Below are positions 1 to 8,003 of a stretch of 33,493 nt of DNA, in pieces. This stretch comes from JAOAFZ01 sp964407325 (GTDB lineage Bacteria; Patescibacteriota; Microgenomatia; UBA1406; GWC2-37-13): assembly GCA_964407325.1 (NCBI GenBank), contig CAYOVA010000015.1:1-33493 (forward strand), given 5' to 3'. Position numbers and translations under genes: made by a program. How positions within the stretch are numbered: the stretch's first letter is position 1; the number at the start of each line of letters is the position of its first letter. Under the pieces are notes generated by a model. That model saw only the letters and a list, made by a program, of their open reading frames with translations. It had not been told where the DNA came from and ran no database searches.

Positions 1-544
1 GCATTGAATTTGCTATTTTCATAATTATTTCCTTATTATTCTGGAAATCTTCTTCCGTTGTTACGTCAGCAATCATCGAATACTTTACCCCATTCAAAAC
101 TGCAGATAAGGTATAAAAATTCCCCTCGTAGCGATTATAGCGTAACGTTGCCGGTTGCCCTAACCAGGTTGTTTCTTCCTCAGAAATGAGACCGTTTTCA
201 CTTACCCCGTAATCTACTACAGCTATAATACGTAATTTAAAACCTTTTACAGGGTAACCAGCGGGATTTTCTTCGTAGTCAGGACTTAAAAGATAAAGTT
301 CATCTACAGGTGGTTCGGTAATATCTTCTTGAGGTGAAGTACGCATAGTCCATTCCGGGGGATAGGCAATAGAATAACTGCTGTTTTCATAGGTTAGCCA
401 TTGACTATTATTTGAAGTAGTACCTTTTTTTGTATCTGTAACTTTGGAATTTAGTACATAAGATAAAAATACTCCGAAACACAAAACTATAAGCAGAACA
501 ATAAATAATGTTGGTTTAGGTTGACTCCTGGGTTTTTGTTTCAT
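1..544 (-). CDS. Membrane-anchored extracytoplasmic protein, C-terminus cut by window edge
   Basis: Open minus-strand frame from ATG at 544 to the left edge with no stop, at least 181 codons. The N-terminus is basic (MKQKPRSQPK), followed by one hydrophobic segment at about residues 12-30, so it is a signal anchor with an outer domain. The outer domain opens with YENSSYSIAYPPEW, a motif seen in PsbP-like or lipoprotein-type domains in which an aromatic-rich strand precedes a YPxxW turn. That assignment is tentative. TATAAA on the minus strand (551-556) lies 6 nt before the ATG, suggesting a leaderless mRNA. It diverges from the small membrane protein starting at 599. The reading frame is well supported; the function is unknown. 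Confidence 0.75.
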   Translation of the reverse strand, partial: MKQKPRSQPKPTLFIVLLIVLCFGVFLSYVLNSKVTDTKKGTTSNNSQWLTYENSSYSIAYPPEWTMRTSPQEDITEPPVDELYLLSPDYEENPAGYPVKGFKLRIIAVVDYGVSENGLISEEETTWLGQPATLRYNRYEGNFYTLSAVLNGVKYSMIADVTTEEDFQNNKEIIMKIANSM

Positions 545-598
545 ACTTTATTTATATCATTTTTATTATTGCATTTACTTTTCAAAATTCTTTTGAAA

Positions 599-1090
599 AT
601 GCATGATAGGAATAAACATTTTTGGTACTATTATCAACAAATGGCACAATTGTTCTCTTGTAGATTACTATCCAGCAGAAAAAGCGTTCAATACGGGATC
701 CGTTTTAGTTACCCGTTATACATATTGATTGTAACCCTCGGGATACTATTGGTAAATTCATACATTCTATCCCTGACTGCACTGATTGCTTTGTTTGGTG
801 TTCTATTGCCAATGCATCCTTTTGATTATCTCTATAACTACGGTGTCGCTCGGTTGATTAGAACGAAGGCGATTCCCGGACGGGGATCAGAGGTACAAGT
901 CAGTTCAGGTGTGGCCTTACTGTTTAATCTTGTGGTGATTGCTTCAATAGTATATAAGATTACATTGAATTATGAAGTGATGGCTATACTGTATGTGTTA
1001 AGTAGCCTATTTTTTATTGCCATTCTGCTAATTAAAGAAGACTTCTCTCTCTACTCTATCTTCAGGTTGATATTCAAGAGAGGTAAATAA
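599..1090 (+). CDS. Small polytopic membrane protein, possibly DUF4395-like
   Basis: 163 residues from ATG 599. An upstream in-frame extension back to 521 would overlap the divergent gene at 544 and its promoter, so the internal ATG is preferred. About four hydrophobic segments can be seen: YPLYILIVTLGILLV, LTALIALFGVLLP, VALLFNLVVIASIVY and AILYVLSSLFFIAILLI. Between segments 2 and 3 lies HPFDYLYNYGVARLIRTKAIPGRG, a cytosolic loop reminiscent of DUF4395 proteins (a short FDxxY element, then a basic Pro/Gly-rich stretch). It is an integral inner-membrane protein of unknown role. The -10 is weak (CAAAAT at 584-589) and there is no Shine-Dalgarno. The DUF4395 link rests on pattern only. Confidence 0.6.
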   Translation: MHDRNKHFWYYYQQMAQLFSCRLLSSRKSVQYGIRFSYPLYILIVTLGILLVNSYILSLTALIALFGVLLPMHPFDYLYNYGVARLIRTKAIPGRGSEVQVSSGVALLFNLVVIASIVYKITLNYEVMAILYVLSSLFFIAILLIKEDFSLYSIFRLIFKRGK

Positions 1091-1227
1091 TTGCTGAAAG
1101 TAATACTTTTAAAGCCCGTTGAGTTTGTTCATATCAAGCAGCAAATAATTCTGTTTCTAAAGGGGCTTATACAGTGTCTTTTGTGTAGCATCTGTTGTTT
1201 AGGTTAACAAATACAATAGGAGTAGAG

Positions 1228-1233
1228 TAGAAT
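1228..1233 (+). promoter_or_regulatory. -10 element for RNR-like gene
   Basis: TAGAAT lies 12 nt before the ATG at 1246, which puts the transcription start within a few bases of the start codon. No Shine-Dalgarno is suitably placed; AGGAG at about 1219-1223 is more than 20 nt upstream. Confidence 0.45.
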
Positions 1234-1245
1234 AGTTAAAAAAAT

Positions 1246-2772
1246 ATGCGAGCTGAAGACCTGAATTTACAATTATACAATCGGGATTTCCTGAATAGCT
1301 TTTTACGACGAAAAGGCCTTCTTGAAGGAGCTGATTCAATTGAAGATTCAATCACAAGTACAACAAACCTCCTTTTATCAGCCGATAGAGCAATGAATGG
1401 CTACGATGACCCGGACTTTGAGCAATCTGTGATTGACTTGATAAACGGAAAAATTGTCCATTTGTTATTCCACGGCAGGGTTGGAGCTCTTTCTCACATG
1501 GCCGGTTCAGCTGTTCTTTATACTCCGGTTGAAGATGGGGATATCGACTATTCTAGGCTGGATAATGAAGCTTACAGCGTGTTAGGTGCTGGGATAGGTG
1601 TTGGGTATAGCCTAAGAGAGGTTAAGGACCCACTGGCGGCTATTCAGGAAATAGACAGGACAATGCATACAATTAATGAAAAACAGCTGAAGGAAAATAA
1701 AAGACCTACGGCAACTATGCTAACTCTCCCCTGCACGCATTCAAGAGTAGTTGAATTTATTACTTCGAAACGGGATGCAGATTTTTCAAAAAGTAGAGTA
1801 AATATTTCTGTTGAGCTGACAGATGCATTCATGAGGGATGTAGTTGCAGGAAAACCCGATGCATGCGCAATTTTTGAGCAAATCGCTCAGTCTGCTCATT
1901 ACTGTGGTGAACCGGGAGTGTTATTCACTGATGCCTTTGATTCAGATAATCCGACACCTCTTTGGTGGCCGTACCAAAGCACCGTTTCTTGCGCGGACAT
2001 GGCCATGGCCCCAGGAGATATTGGAGTGTTTGGACATATAAATCTTGCTGAACTAGTGACACCGGAACACGGATTTGACTACGAAAAGTATGAAAAGGCT
2101 ACACGTACAGTTACCAGGCTAATCGATTCTGCAATTGAAGTAAGTTTGAGTGCCGTCGAAAACAGAATTCCATATGCAATTACCAGATATCGAAGACGAA
2201 TGGGGATTGGAGTTACAGGCTTGGCAACTATACTAAAAAAACTGGGGATTGACTACAATTCTCAAGAGGCATTTAATTTTTCTTCACTTATTGCAGAACA
2301 TCTTGAATATTTCACGAAGATGGAGTCGGTTATGCTCGCAAGACTGCGAGGACCTTTCCCAGCATTCCCGCAAAGCATGTATAAAAAACCTGAATGGCTT
2401 AGGCGAAAAATGAATAAATTTGAACATATTCCCCGGGATCGATGGGAAGATTTGTATTCTGAAATTGAAGTGAGTGGACTTCGCAATGCAACTACTACCT
2501 CTTTTTCTCCAGCGGGGGGGGTAAGTCAAATGTTTGGCGTTTCATTCAGCATTGAACCGGAGATGGATGATATCGATTGTATTGAACCGGCAAGTCATCT
2601 CCGAATTGCTTCCGCATTTCAAAGGGTTATTGATGATTCAATTTCGAAAACACTTAATCTACCGAATGAGACTTCTAAAGAACAAATGTTTGAACTTATG
2701 GTAGATGCGTGGAAAATGAATTTGAAAGGTATAACTTTCTTTCGAAAAGGATGTCTTGAGGAACGCACATAA
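1246..2772 (+). CDS. Divergent class I/II-type ribonucleotide reductase large-subunit homologue lacking the redox cysteine pair
   Basis: 508 residues, compact relative to NrdJ/NrdA. The RNR barrel is recognisable in order: GAGIGVGYSL (about 114-123, cf. GGGTGxNFS), the GEPGVLFTDAFDSDNPTP strand (221-238, cf. DPGIxFIDxxNxxNP), the active-site finger STVSCADM (245-252), GHINLAEL, RRRMGIGVTGLATIL, GLRNATTTSFSPAGGVS (cf. GIRNATLTTIAPTGTIS), SIEP, and the C-terminal AWKMNLKGITFFRKG. Aligned with class II enzymes, C249 matches the thiyl-radical cysteine (E. coli C439). The first redox cysteine is replaced at residues 88-90 (SAV), the second is G260, and the finger Asn and Glu are V247 and D251. There is no ATP cone and no glycyl-radical motif. 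The family is clear; whether it reduces ribonucleotides is doubtful. It stands alone, with no thioredoxin or small subunit beside it. Confidence 0.82.
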   Translation: MRAEDLNLQLYNRDFLNSFLRRKGLLEGADSIEDSITSTTNLLLSADRAMNGYDDPDFEQSVIDLINGKIVHLLFHGRVGALSHMAGSAVLYTPVEDGDIDYSRLDNEAYSVLGAGIGVGYSLREVKDPLAAIQEIDRTMHTINEKQLKENKRPTATMLTLPCTHSRVVEFITSKRDADFSKSRVNISVELTDAFMRDVVAGKPDACAIFEQIAQSAHYCGEPGVLFTDAFDSDNPTPLWWPYQSTVSCADMAMAPGDIGVFGHINLAELVTPEHGFDYEKYEKATRTVTRLIDSAIEVSLSAVENRIPYAITRYRRRMGIGVTGLATILKKLGIDYNSQEAFNFSSLIAEHLEYFTKMESVMLARLRGPFPAFPQSMYKKPEWLRRKMNKFEHIPRDRWEDLYSEIEVSGLRNATTTSFSPAGGVSQMFGVSFSIEPEMDDIDCIEPASHLRIASAFQRVIDDSISKTLNLPNETSKEQMFELMVDAWKMNLKGITFFRKGCLEERT

Positions 2773-2800
2773 ATGGTAAATAAATCAGCGTTATGAAAAC

Positions 2801-2852
2801 ACTCGATTCGAGTAGTTCACCATTTCTTCCTAACCTACCGTTTCAAACGGTA
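2801..2852. repeat. Two short perfect palindromes after the RNR-like gene
   Basis: ACTCGATTCGAGT (2801-2813) is a 6+1+6 palindrome. TACCGTTTCAAACGGTA (2836-2852) is an 8+1+8 palindrome. They lie in the 255-base gap between the RNR-like gene and the sulfotransferase-like gene. There is no U-tract after either, so they are as likely operator sites as transcript-end structures. The rest of the gap shows no convincing ORF. Confidence 0.5.
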
Positions 2853-3007
2853 ACTACCAGTGATTTCTTCAAGGAAGTTCTTGTTTCGTAATTTAACACA
2901 GATACGGAACTGTCGTACACTGCTTCAATGATAAAATCCGCTTTTCACTCCGTTTTAATACATTTGTACACCTGTCGAAAACACATTTCTATCCTATAAG
3001 AATACTG

Positions 3008-3013
3008 TATAAT
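3008..3013 (+). promoter_or_regulatory. -10 element for sulfotransferase-like gene
   Basis: Perfect TATAAT ending 14 nt before the ATG at 3028, implying a leader of about 7 nt and no Shine-Dalgarno. Confidence 0.6.
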
Positions 3014-3027
3014 ACCCAATAAATTCT

Positions 3028-3873
3028 ATGGTAGAAGGACAAAAGCCTCTTGGTATTTATACTCATATCGAAAAAACTGCCGGAGTTTCAGCCCTTGACA
3101 GTTTCCAGCGGGCTGTGAATGGGCCAGTATATATGTACAGCCCACGGGCAGACCGGTTTGTAAATAGTACCGATACTTTATACTCTCTTACCAGCCCGTG
3201 GATAGATTTTGCACGTGAAGCTGTTGCTGCACCGTACGTAGGTGCTGTTATTGCAAATGTCTATGCAAATATGCAGGGCGTTCACCAGCGTGCTTTACGA
3301 GTTAGATATCCTGAACTGGTTGTTCCTCAAGATGCTGCTCTTATTACGGGACATTTTGTTGCAGACCAGTTTGACGGTCTGTTGCACGGAAGGCAAGCCG
3401 TACGGGGAGTAATGCTGCGTGATCCGCTTGCCCGTATGATATCTCAATTTAACTACTGGTGTGCATATAAGGGAGGGCACGACTGGAGAGTACCTGTACC
3501 GTTCCCCGGTACGGCTGATCTTGAAGGTTTATTTTACCAGTATGCGCTTCTTCCCGGGCATAAAAATTTTCAGACCCAGGCACTTGGACACATAGATATC
3601 AGGGCATTTGATGTTGTAGGTATTACAGATGAAGCCGACGACTTTATAATGGCGTACTTACAAAAACTGGAAATGTATGGAGTCCAGATGTCAGGCAGGG
3701 CTAACATCCAGAGGGTAAAACATATGAATGTAAACAGAGCCAAACCTGTTATTCAAAAAGGTATGCTGGATAAAAACTTTGTGTCTGCTTTCGAGGCCTT
3801 TCATAATGAAGATTATTCTTTGTATGAAACTGCAAAAGAGTTGTGGGCTGATTCGAAAACTGCTTCTTGCTGA
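3028..3873 (+). CDS. Sulfotransferase-like protein (PAPS-type fold)
   Basis: 281 residues, no signal peptide, probably cytosolic. The N-terminal YTHIEKTAGVSALDSF (about 11-26) matches the 5'-phosphosulfate-binding loop of carbohydrate sulfotransferases (consensus HxPKTGGTS). GHFVADQFD (about 109-117) and VMLRDPLARMISQFNYW (about 129-145) match the 3'-phosphate-binding strand and helix (LRDPxxRxxSxF). The family transfers sulfate from PAPS to sugar hydroxyls. The neighbouring secreted glycosidase fits a role in decorating a surface polysaccharide, although that is inference. The motif lysine is present (EKTAG) but the following Gly-Thr is Gly-Val, so it is a divergent member. Its end overlaps by 7 nt the upstream extension of the next frame, but the preferred start of the next gene lies 35 nt downstream. 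Confidence 0.65.
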   Translation: MVEGQKPLGIYTHIEKTAGVSALDSFQRAVNGPVYMYSPRADRFVNSTDTLYSLTSPWIDFAREAVAAPYVGAVIANVYANMQGVHQRALRVRYPELVVPQDAALITGHFVADQFDGLLHGRQAVRGVMLRDPLARMISQFNYWCAYKGGHDWRVPVPFPGTADLEGLFYQYALLPGHKNFQTQALGHIDIRAFDVVGITDEADDFIMAYLQKLEMYGVQMSGRANIQRVKHMNVNRAKPVIQKGMLDKNFVSAFEAFHNEDYSLYETAKELWADSKTASC

Positions 3874-3890
3874 ATAGCCTTTTGATGTTT

Positions 3891-3896
3891 TATACT
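3891..3896 (+). promoter_or_regulatory. -10 element for glycosidase gene
   Basis: TATACT ending 12 nt before ATG 3909. It supports choosing that ATG over the in-frame TTG or ATG upstream, which would precede or overlap the -10. Confidence 0.5.
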
Positions 3897-3908
3897 AATG
3901 TATCTTTT

Positions 3909-6900
3909 ATGGCACACAAAAAGCGCCTGTTCCGTAATATAAAATCAGTAGCCGGGAAACGACGTCTTCTTTTTGGTGCGATTGTTGTTGGGGTGCTTGC
4001 ATTTACTATACTTTTCTATTATTCCAACTCACTTACCCGTGACAGTTCTGCCCAGACGGGAACATTCCCCGCCCAGATTGTTGTTTCGCGCTCTGACGAT
4101 AGTACGGCTATTAACAAAGACCTGTGGGGGTGGAATGCAAACGGGTATGCCGGATGGGCTAATACGGCGGCATGGCAAAATTATTTTAGTGCAAACCTTC
4201 TTACCGGTATTGCTCCTACAATTGTGCGTTTTCCCGGAGGCTGCCCTGGGGATATGTACAACTGGAAAGCCGGGAAGTATCAGTGGCAGATATCGTTGTT
4301 CGACAGGGGTGGAAATGCAGGTGAAAAAGACTTTCTTACTGTTGATGAAATGGTCGCTATCAGTGAAGGCTTAAACTCGAAAATAATTTTTCATATTAAT
4401 GCAGAAACAAAAGGACTGGCAAACCCTTGTGGTGACGTAACAGCATATAAAGGCACAATCCAGGATGCGGTTGACCTGGTTAAAAAGTACGGCACCCGGA
4501 TTGCGTATTATCAGCTTGGTAACGAACCGTGGGGACGGTGGAATGGTGATGAATATGCGCAGACTGCCTTGCAATTTGCACGGGCAATGAAGCAGGAAAA
4601 TCCAGCTATCAAGATTATTATTGTTGGATTTCCCTTAACCGGAAATAACCCCCGAGAAGTAGTCAGCGACCCCAACTCGTACCACCCATTTGCCCGCGCA
4701 GTAAGGGGAGTAATTGACTCTGATTGTTCCGGTAAGCCCTGTTTTGACCTGGTAAGTGTTCATATCTACCCAATTACATCGTATATAGATCCGGCATCAT
4801 ACTTTAGCAATGGCAGGTACCGGGTAATGCAGGAATCGTATATTGCCAAGGACAATAAAACACTGTACACGCGTGCGTGTCCCATGCCATTAACCAGAAA
4901 CCCCGAATTTGAAGTGTGTGGTCCTTTTGCCACATCGGATCTTTCAAATATGCGCGGTACAGGGAATGAACGATACCGGGAGCTGGGAGTATTCTCGTTT
5001 CCATCGGGAAGTACCTATAAAACGCGTTACACGTTTCTGGATGCTGATGGTACCCGGTTCTGGTGGAGAATATGTACCGATGGGGCGAACTGCTCATCGT
5101 GGCAGGAAAGACGGATAACCATTTCGGGCTCTGTCACAACTTTTTCCGCCTATGATGCCTACGTAGAGCAGGTAAATGGCAAAACCCGCTTAACTGAAGC
5201 AGTGTTTTCCCAGGATGGAAAAACCGGTTATTACCGGTATTGCGATTTGGGTACTGATGGCAGTATAACCGATGCAGCCTGCGGAAATGGCTGGATGACA
5301 GTAAACATTGCAAACAGTACGGGAGCGGGGAATGAACAATACAGCGCCCAGGCCACTATGAATTACCTGAGAGGAACAGAGTATCTTTTACTGCAGTATT
5401 TGCTTGAACCATCAGGTACAAAAGCAATTAAGCGATTTTGTAGCGGATCTGCTGAAACAGGAGTAGATTATTCTGCCTGCCAACCCTGGACGTCAGTGCC
5501 TTTTGACAGTATCCGTGGTTTAGGAAACGAGTCGTATAGCGGGTATTCAGCTTATACTGATTTTGCAGCTACTTCAACAAACACTTTCAGCCCGAAAAAC
5601 CTGCCAGGAGCCGGGGTTTACTTTACCTATGCAAACTTTAAAAAAATGCTTCAGGATACGTCTGTTGCATACAACAATAAAAAAATAGCGCTTACCGAGT
5701 GGAACGAACGGTGCTTTGATGCCTTGGGGGTCGGGGGACGAATGTCTAATGCCGGATCTGTGCGGGTTGAACAAGGTCTTTTTGTGCTGTCGAGTTTGCT
5801 AATGATGCAGGAGATTGATGAAGTTGCGCTTTCCACGATTCACGATCTGGCAATTTCCAAATGTGGCCCGTTTGCAAACAAAAATACGTTATCTCCGCAA
5901 GGCCAGGTTATTACTTTTGCCCGTCCGTTTGCTGAAGGGATACTGCTTCAGTCAAATGTAACTGTAAGTACCATAACAGTCCCCTCATTTATGGATTCGG
6001 TAACGAACGGGTATTTACGTGGCGGGGCAACCGTCCCTTACGTTACAGCGGCAACAACACTACGCCAGGATGGTTCACTTATGATGCTTGCAATGAATAC
6101 TCATCCGTCACAGTCTTCAACTGTCACAGTCCGGTTTGCATCTGCTCAGTTGTTGAAGGAGGGCTCGCCGGTAACAGGGCGTCTTTTATCAGCAAGTTAC
6201 TTTACCAGCACTGCGTTCACAGAATCCAGTTTACAAGTAACCAGCGGGCAGGATTCTGTTACGTTTATTCTTCCACCGGTATCGGTTGCGCGAATCGCTT
6301 TGTCAAATACAGCTCCCTCTGCAAGTCCTGGTCTATCAGTAACCAGTGTCCCGACAGCAAATCCCAGTAGTTCAGTTTCACCAAGTTCTACCCCTCCCGT
6401 TTCAATTACCGGAACAGTTGTTCCCAGTGCAAGTCCTCTTCCTGGATCACCAACTCCAACTCCTGGTCCTGGAACCCCCACAGTTACACCAGTCGCTTCA
6501 CCTACACAATCGGTTTCTATAAATCCGTCACAAGTAAAGGCAACACTAACTACTACTCCTGTACCAAGTGCAACTTTTACTCCAACTCCATCATACACAC
6601 CTGTCCCTACACATACTCCATCCCCCACAGTAACGCCTTCGCCCACACCCACCGCACGACTCGCAAATGTATCGCTTACAATGGATATTGCCTTTGCAGG
6701 TTTGCCGGAAAACCAGGTTATTACGAAATCAGAATTACCTGCATGGATAGCAATATACGACACAGCGGATAAAAAAGTAGCTGAAGAACTTATTACCTTT
6801 AAAGCGAACCCGGGTAAAGGTGAATTTGAGATACGGACATGGAAAGGAACAATTGCAATTCCTTCTATTGCAATAGAGCAACAGTATCGTGTTCGGGTAA

Positions 6901-7241
6901 AAGGAACCCGGCATATGTCACGAATAGTGTGTGACACTAGTCCCGCAGAGACCGATGAAGTACGGTACCAGTGTAACTCGGGAGGGATGCGCTTCCAGGA
7001 AGGTCAAAATTCCATTGATGCGACTCAGATACGGTTACTTGCAGGTGACCTCCCCTTAAACAGCGGACAGGATGGCGTGATTGACGCAGTTGATACAGGG
7101 AGAATGTTGCAAGCCATGCAAGTTCGGTTACCATACAATGAAGACCTTGACCTGAATTTTGATGGTAAAGTTGATACCCAGGACTATGCATTGCAGATAG
7201 CTGCACTAAGACGACAAAAGTATGATGAACTGCAGGAGTAA
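3909..7241 (+). CDS. Membrane-anchored clan GH-A-type glycosidase with repeat insertion, Pro/Thr/Ser linker and dockerin-like C-terminus
   Basis: 1110 residues from ATG 3909. A basic N-terminus and a TM anchor (LLFGAIVVGVLAFTILFYY, about 20-38) are followed by a TIM-barrel hydrolase. It has VRFPGG, the acid/base motif LGNEP (E about 206) and a nucleophile candidate LTEWNE (E about 597), a pattern like GH39/51/79. Between them (about 320-560) is an insertion of about four units, each with two cysteines followed by aromatic and GxGNExY elements (RGTGNERY, GAGNEQY, RGLGNESY). A beta-sandwich tail follows, then a Pro/Thr/Ser linker (about 800-917), a further domain, and two EF-hand-like loops (SGQDGVIDAVD and DLNFDGKVDTQD), as in type I dockerins. 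It is an outward-facing polysaccharide-active enzyme; the substrate is unknown. It is near the sulfotransferase gene and may share its target. Confidence 0.75.
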   Translation: MAHKKRLFRNIKSVAGKRRLLFGAIVVGVLAFTILFYYSNSLTRDSSAQTGTFPAQIVVSRSDDSTAINKDLWGWNANGYAGWANTAAWQNYFSANLLTGIAPTIVRFPGGCPGDMYNWKAGKYQWQISLFDRGGNAGEKDFLTVDEMVAISEGLNSKIIFHINAETKGLANPCGDVTAYKGTIQDAVDLVKKYGTRIAYYQLGNEPWGRWNGDEYAQTALQFARAMKQENPAIKIIIVGFPLTGNNPREVVSDPNSYHPFARAVRGVIDSDCSGKPCFDLVSVHIYPITSYIDPASYFSNGRYRVMQESYIAKDNKTLYTRACPMPLTRNPEFEVCGPFATSDLSNMRGTGNERYRELGVFSFPSGSTYKTRYTFLDADGTRFWWRICTDGANCSSWQERRITISGSVTTFSAYDAYVEQVNGKTRLTEAVFSQDGKTGYYRYCDLGTDGSITDAACGNGWMTVNIANSTGAGNEQYSAQATMNYLRGTEYLLLQYLLEPSGTKAIKRFCSGSAETGVDYSACQPWTSVPFDSIRGLGNESYSGYSAYTDFAATSTNTFSPKNLPGAGVYFTYANFKKMLQDTSVAYNNKKIALTEWNERCFDALGVGGRMSNAGSVRVEQGLFVLSSLLMMQEIDEVALSTIHDLAISKCGPFANKNTLSPQGQVITFARPFAEGILLQSNVTVSTITVPSFMDSVTNGYLRGGATVPYVTAATTLRQDGSLMMLAMNTHPSQSSTVTVRFASAQLLKEGSPVTGRLLSASYFTSTAFTESSLQVTSGQDSVTFILPPVSVARIALSNTAPSASPGLSVTSVPTANPSSSVSPSSTPPVSITGTVVPSASPLPGSPTPTPGPGTPTVTPVASPTQSVSINPSQVKATLTTTPVPSATFTPTPSYTPVPTHTPSPTVTPSPTPTARLANVSLTMDIAFAGLPENQVITKSELPAWIAIYDTADKKVAEELITFKANPGKGEFEIRTWKGTIAIPSIAIEQQYRVRVKGTRHMSRIVCDTSPAETDEVRYQCNSGGMRFQEGQNSIDATQIRLLAGDLPLNSGQDGVIDAVDTGRMLQAMQVRLPYNEDLDLNFDGKVDTQDYALQIAALRRQKYDELQE

Positions 7242-7276
7242 CAGCGACAAACCTTCAAACCATAACTACCTTATAG

Positions 7277-7282
7277 TATAAT
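7277..7282 (+). promoter_or_regulatory. -10 element for GC-rich lipoprotein gene
   Basis: TATAAT about 50 nt before the GTG at 7332, giving a leader of roughly 43 nt. The leader contains a small hairpin, GCCC-GAAC-GGGC (7302-7313), and a GGAGG Shine-Dalgarno (7321-7325). Confidence 0.55.
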
Positions 7283-7331
7283 ACCCCGTGTATCTATTCG
7301 AGCCCGAACGGGCAAACAGTGGAGGTGTTCC

Positions 7332-7910
7332 GTGTCCAGGATTCGATTTGTGTTCGTGGTGGTGGCCATGTTGGGGTTGTTGCTGGGTGGCTGCTCGCAG
7401 AACCCCCCGGTGGAAGAATCGCAAGCCTCCCCGGCCACAGCCGTGCCGGCTGCCCCGGCCGGAGAGGCAATTGAGCCACCGGTTGTCCAGCCCCAACCAA
7501 CAGGAAGTGTTGCAAGCGCAACTCTGCCCGAGTGGGTGGCAGGAGCGGCGGGCTTTAGCGACAGCGCAGAGTCGCGCAAGCTGGACCCCAACGGAGGAAC
7601 GTTCGTGTTGGAGATCCCGGTGGCTATCAATCCTGAGACAAACGACGCCGCCAGGATCAGCTTCGGGTACCAGCCGGATGGGAATGGCGGGTTGAACCTC
7701 ACGCACGATCTGGGCGTACTGATGCTTGACCCGTCCATGTTGAGCAACGAGATCAAGCTGTTCCTGTGGAGCCCGACAGCCGAGGGGCCGTTTCTTCCTC
7801 TGATGGCCATCTACAGTAACCAGAATAACAGCTTCGTGCTGGTGGACGGAGTCTACGTGTTCCTGGCTGACCCTGTCGGGAAGCAGGAAAACGGCCGTTC
7901 ACGTGGCTAG
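7332..7910 (+). CDS. Predicted lipoprotein, GC-rich cassette gene
   Basis: 192 residues from GTG 7332, chosen because GGAGG (7321-7325) lies 6 nt upstream. MSRIRFVFVVVAMLGLLLGGC is a classic lipoprotein signal with lipobox LGGC (Cys21). A Pro/Ala-rich tether to about residue 55 is followed by a compact beta-rich domain with no family I recognise. GC content is close to 60 percent, clearly above its neighbours, with many GTG, CTG and GCC codons. It has its own -10 (7277-7282) and a GC-rich hairpin behind it (7959-7982). The composition and self-contained layout suggest an acquired cassette. It probably sits on the outer face of the cytoplasmic membrane. Confidence 0.72.
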   Translation: MSRIRFVFVVVAMLGLLLGGCSQNPPVEESQASPATAVPAAPAGEAIEPPVVQPQPTGSVASATLPEWVAGAAGFSDSAESRKLDPNGGTFVLEIPVAINPETNDAARISFGYQPDGNGGLNLTHDLGVLMLDPSMLSNEIKLFLWSPTAEGPFLPLMAIYSNQNNSFVLVDGVYVFLADPVGKQENGRSRG

Positions 7911-7958
7911 CAGGCATCCAGGGCGGGTATACGATTTATAGAGCGCAAGGCCTATACG

Positions 7959-7982
7959 GGGAGGCAGCATCGTCTGCCTCCC
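7959..7982 (+). terminator. GC-rich hairpin without U-tract after the lipoprotein gene
   Basis: GGGAGGCAG / CTGCCTCCC, a 9-bp perfect stem with a 6-nt loop (CATCGT), followed by AACTACAAAA rather than a T run. It may act as a transcript-end or stability hairpin in the 93-nt gap before the convergent PLD gene. Confidence 0.6.
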
Positions 7983-8003
7983 AACTACAAAATTCAGTAT
8001 ATG

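Noticed and set aside
1109..1175. TAAAGCCC...GGGGCTTA inverted repeat before the RNR-like gene
   Set aside because: The arms are short and about 45 nt apart, and there is no NrdR-box-like match. It was too weak to list as an operator.
2907..2918. GAAC-TGTC-GTAC as a third LexA-like site
   Set aside because: One mismatch, but far (about 100 bp) from the -10 of the sulfotransferase-like gene and with no repair context; probably chance.
6310..6660. CCA/ACT-rich repeats as a DNA repeat array
   Set aside because: This is the coding repeat of a Pro/Thr/Ser linker, not a separate element; no CRISPR-like regular spacing exists anywhere in the window.
6197..6937. 246-codon minus-strand frame opposite the glycosidase linker
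   Set aside because: A shadow of the Pro/Thr/Ser linker; its Val/Gly repeat is the complement of the Thr/Pro-rich codons. No promoter or start signal.
7266..7810. Long minus-strand frames across the lipoprotein gene
   Set aside because: High GC lengthens chance frames. The plus-strand gene has a signal peptide, lipobox and Shine-Dalgarno; the minus frames have none.
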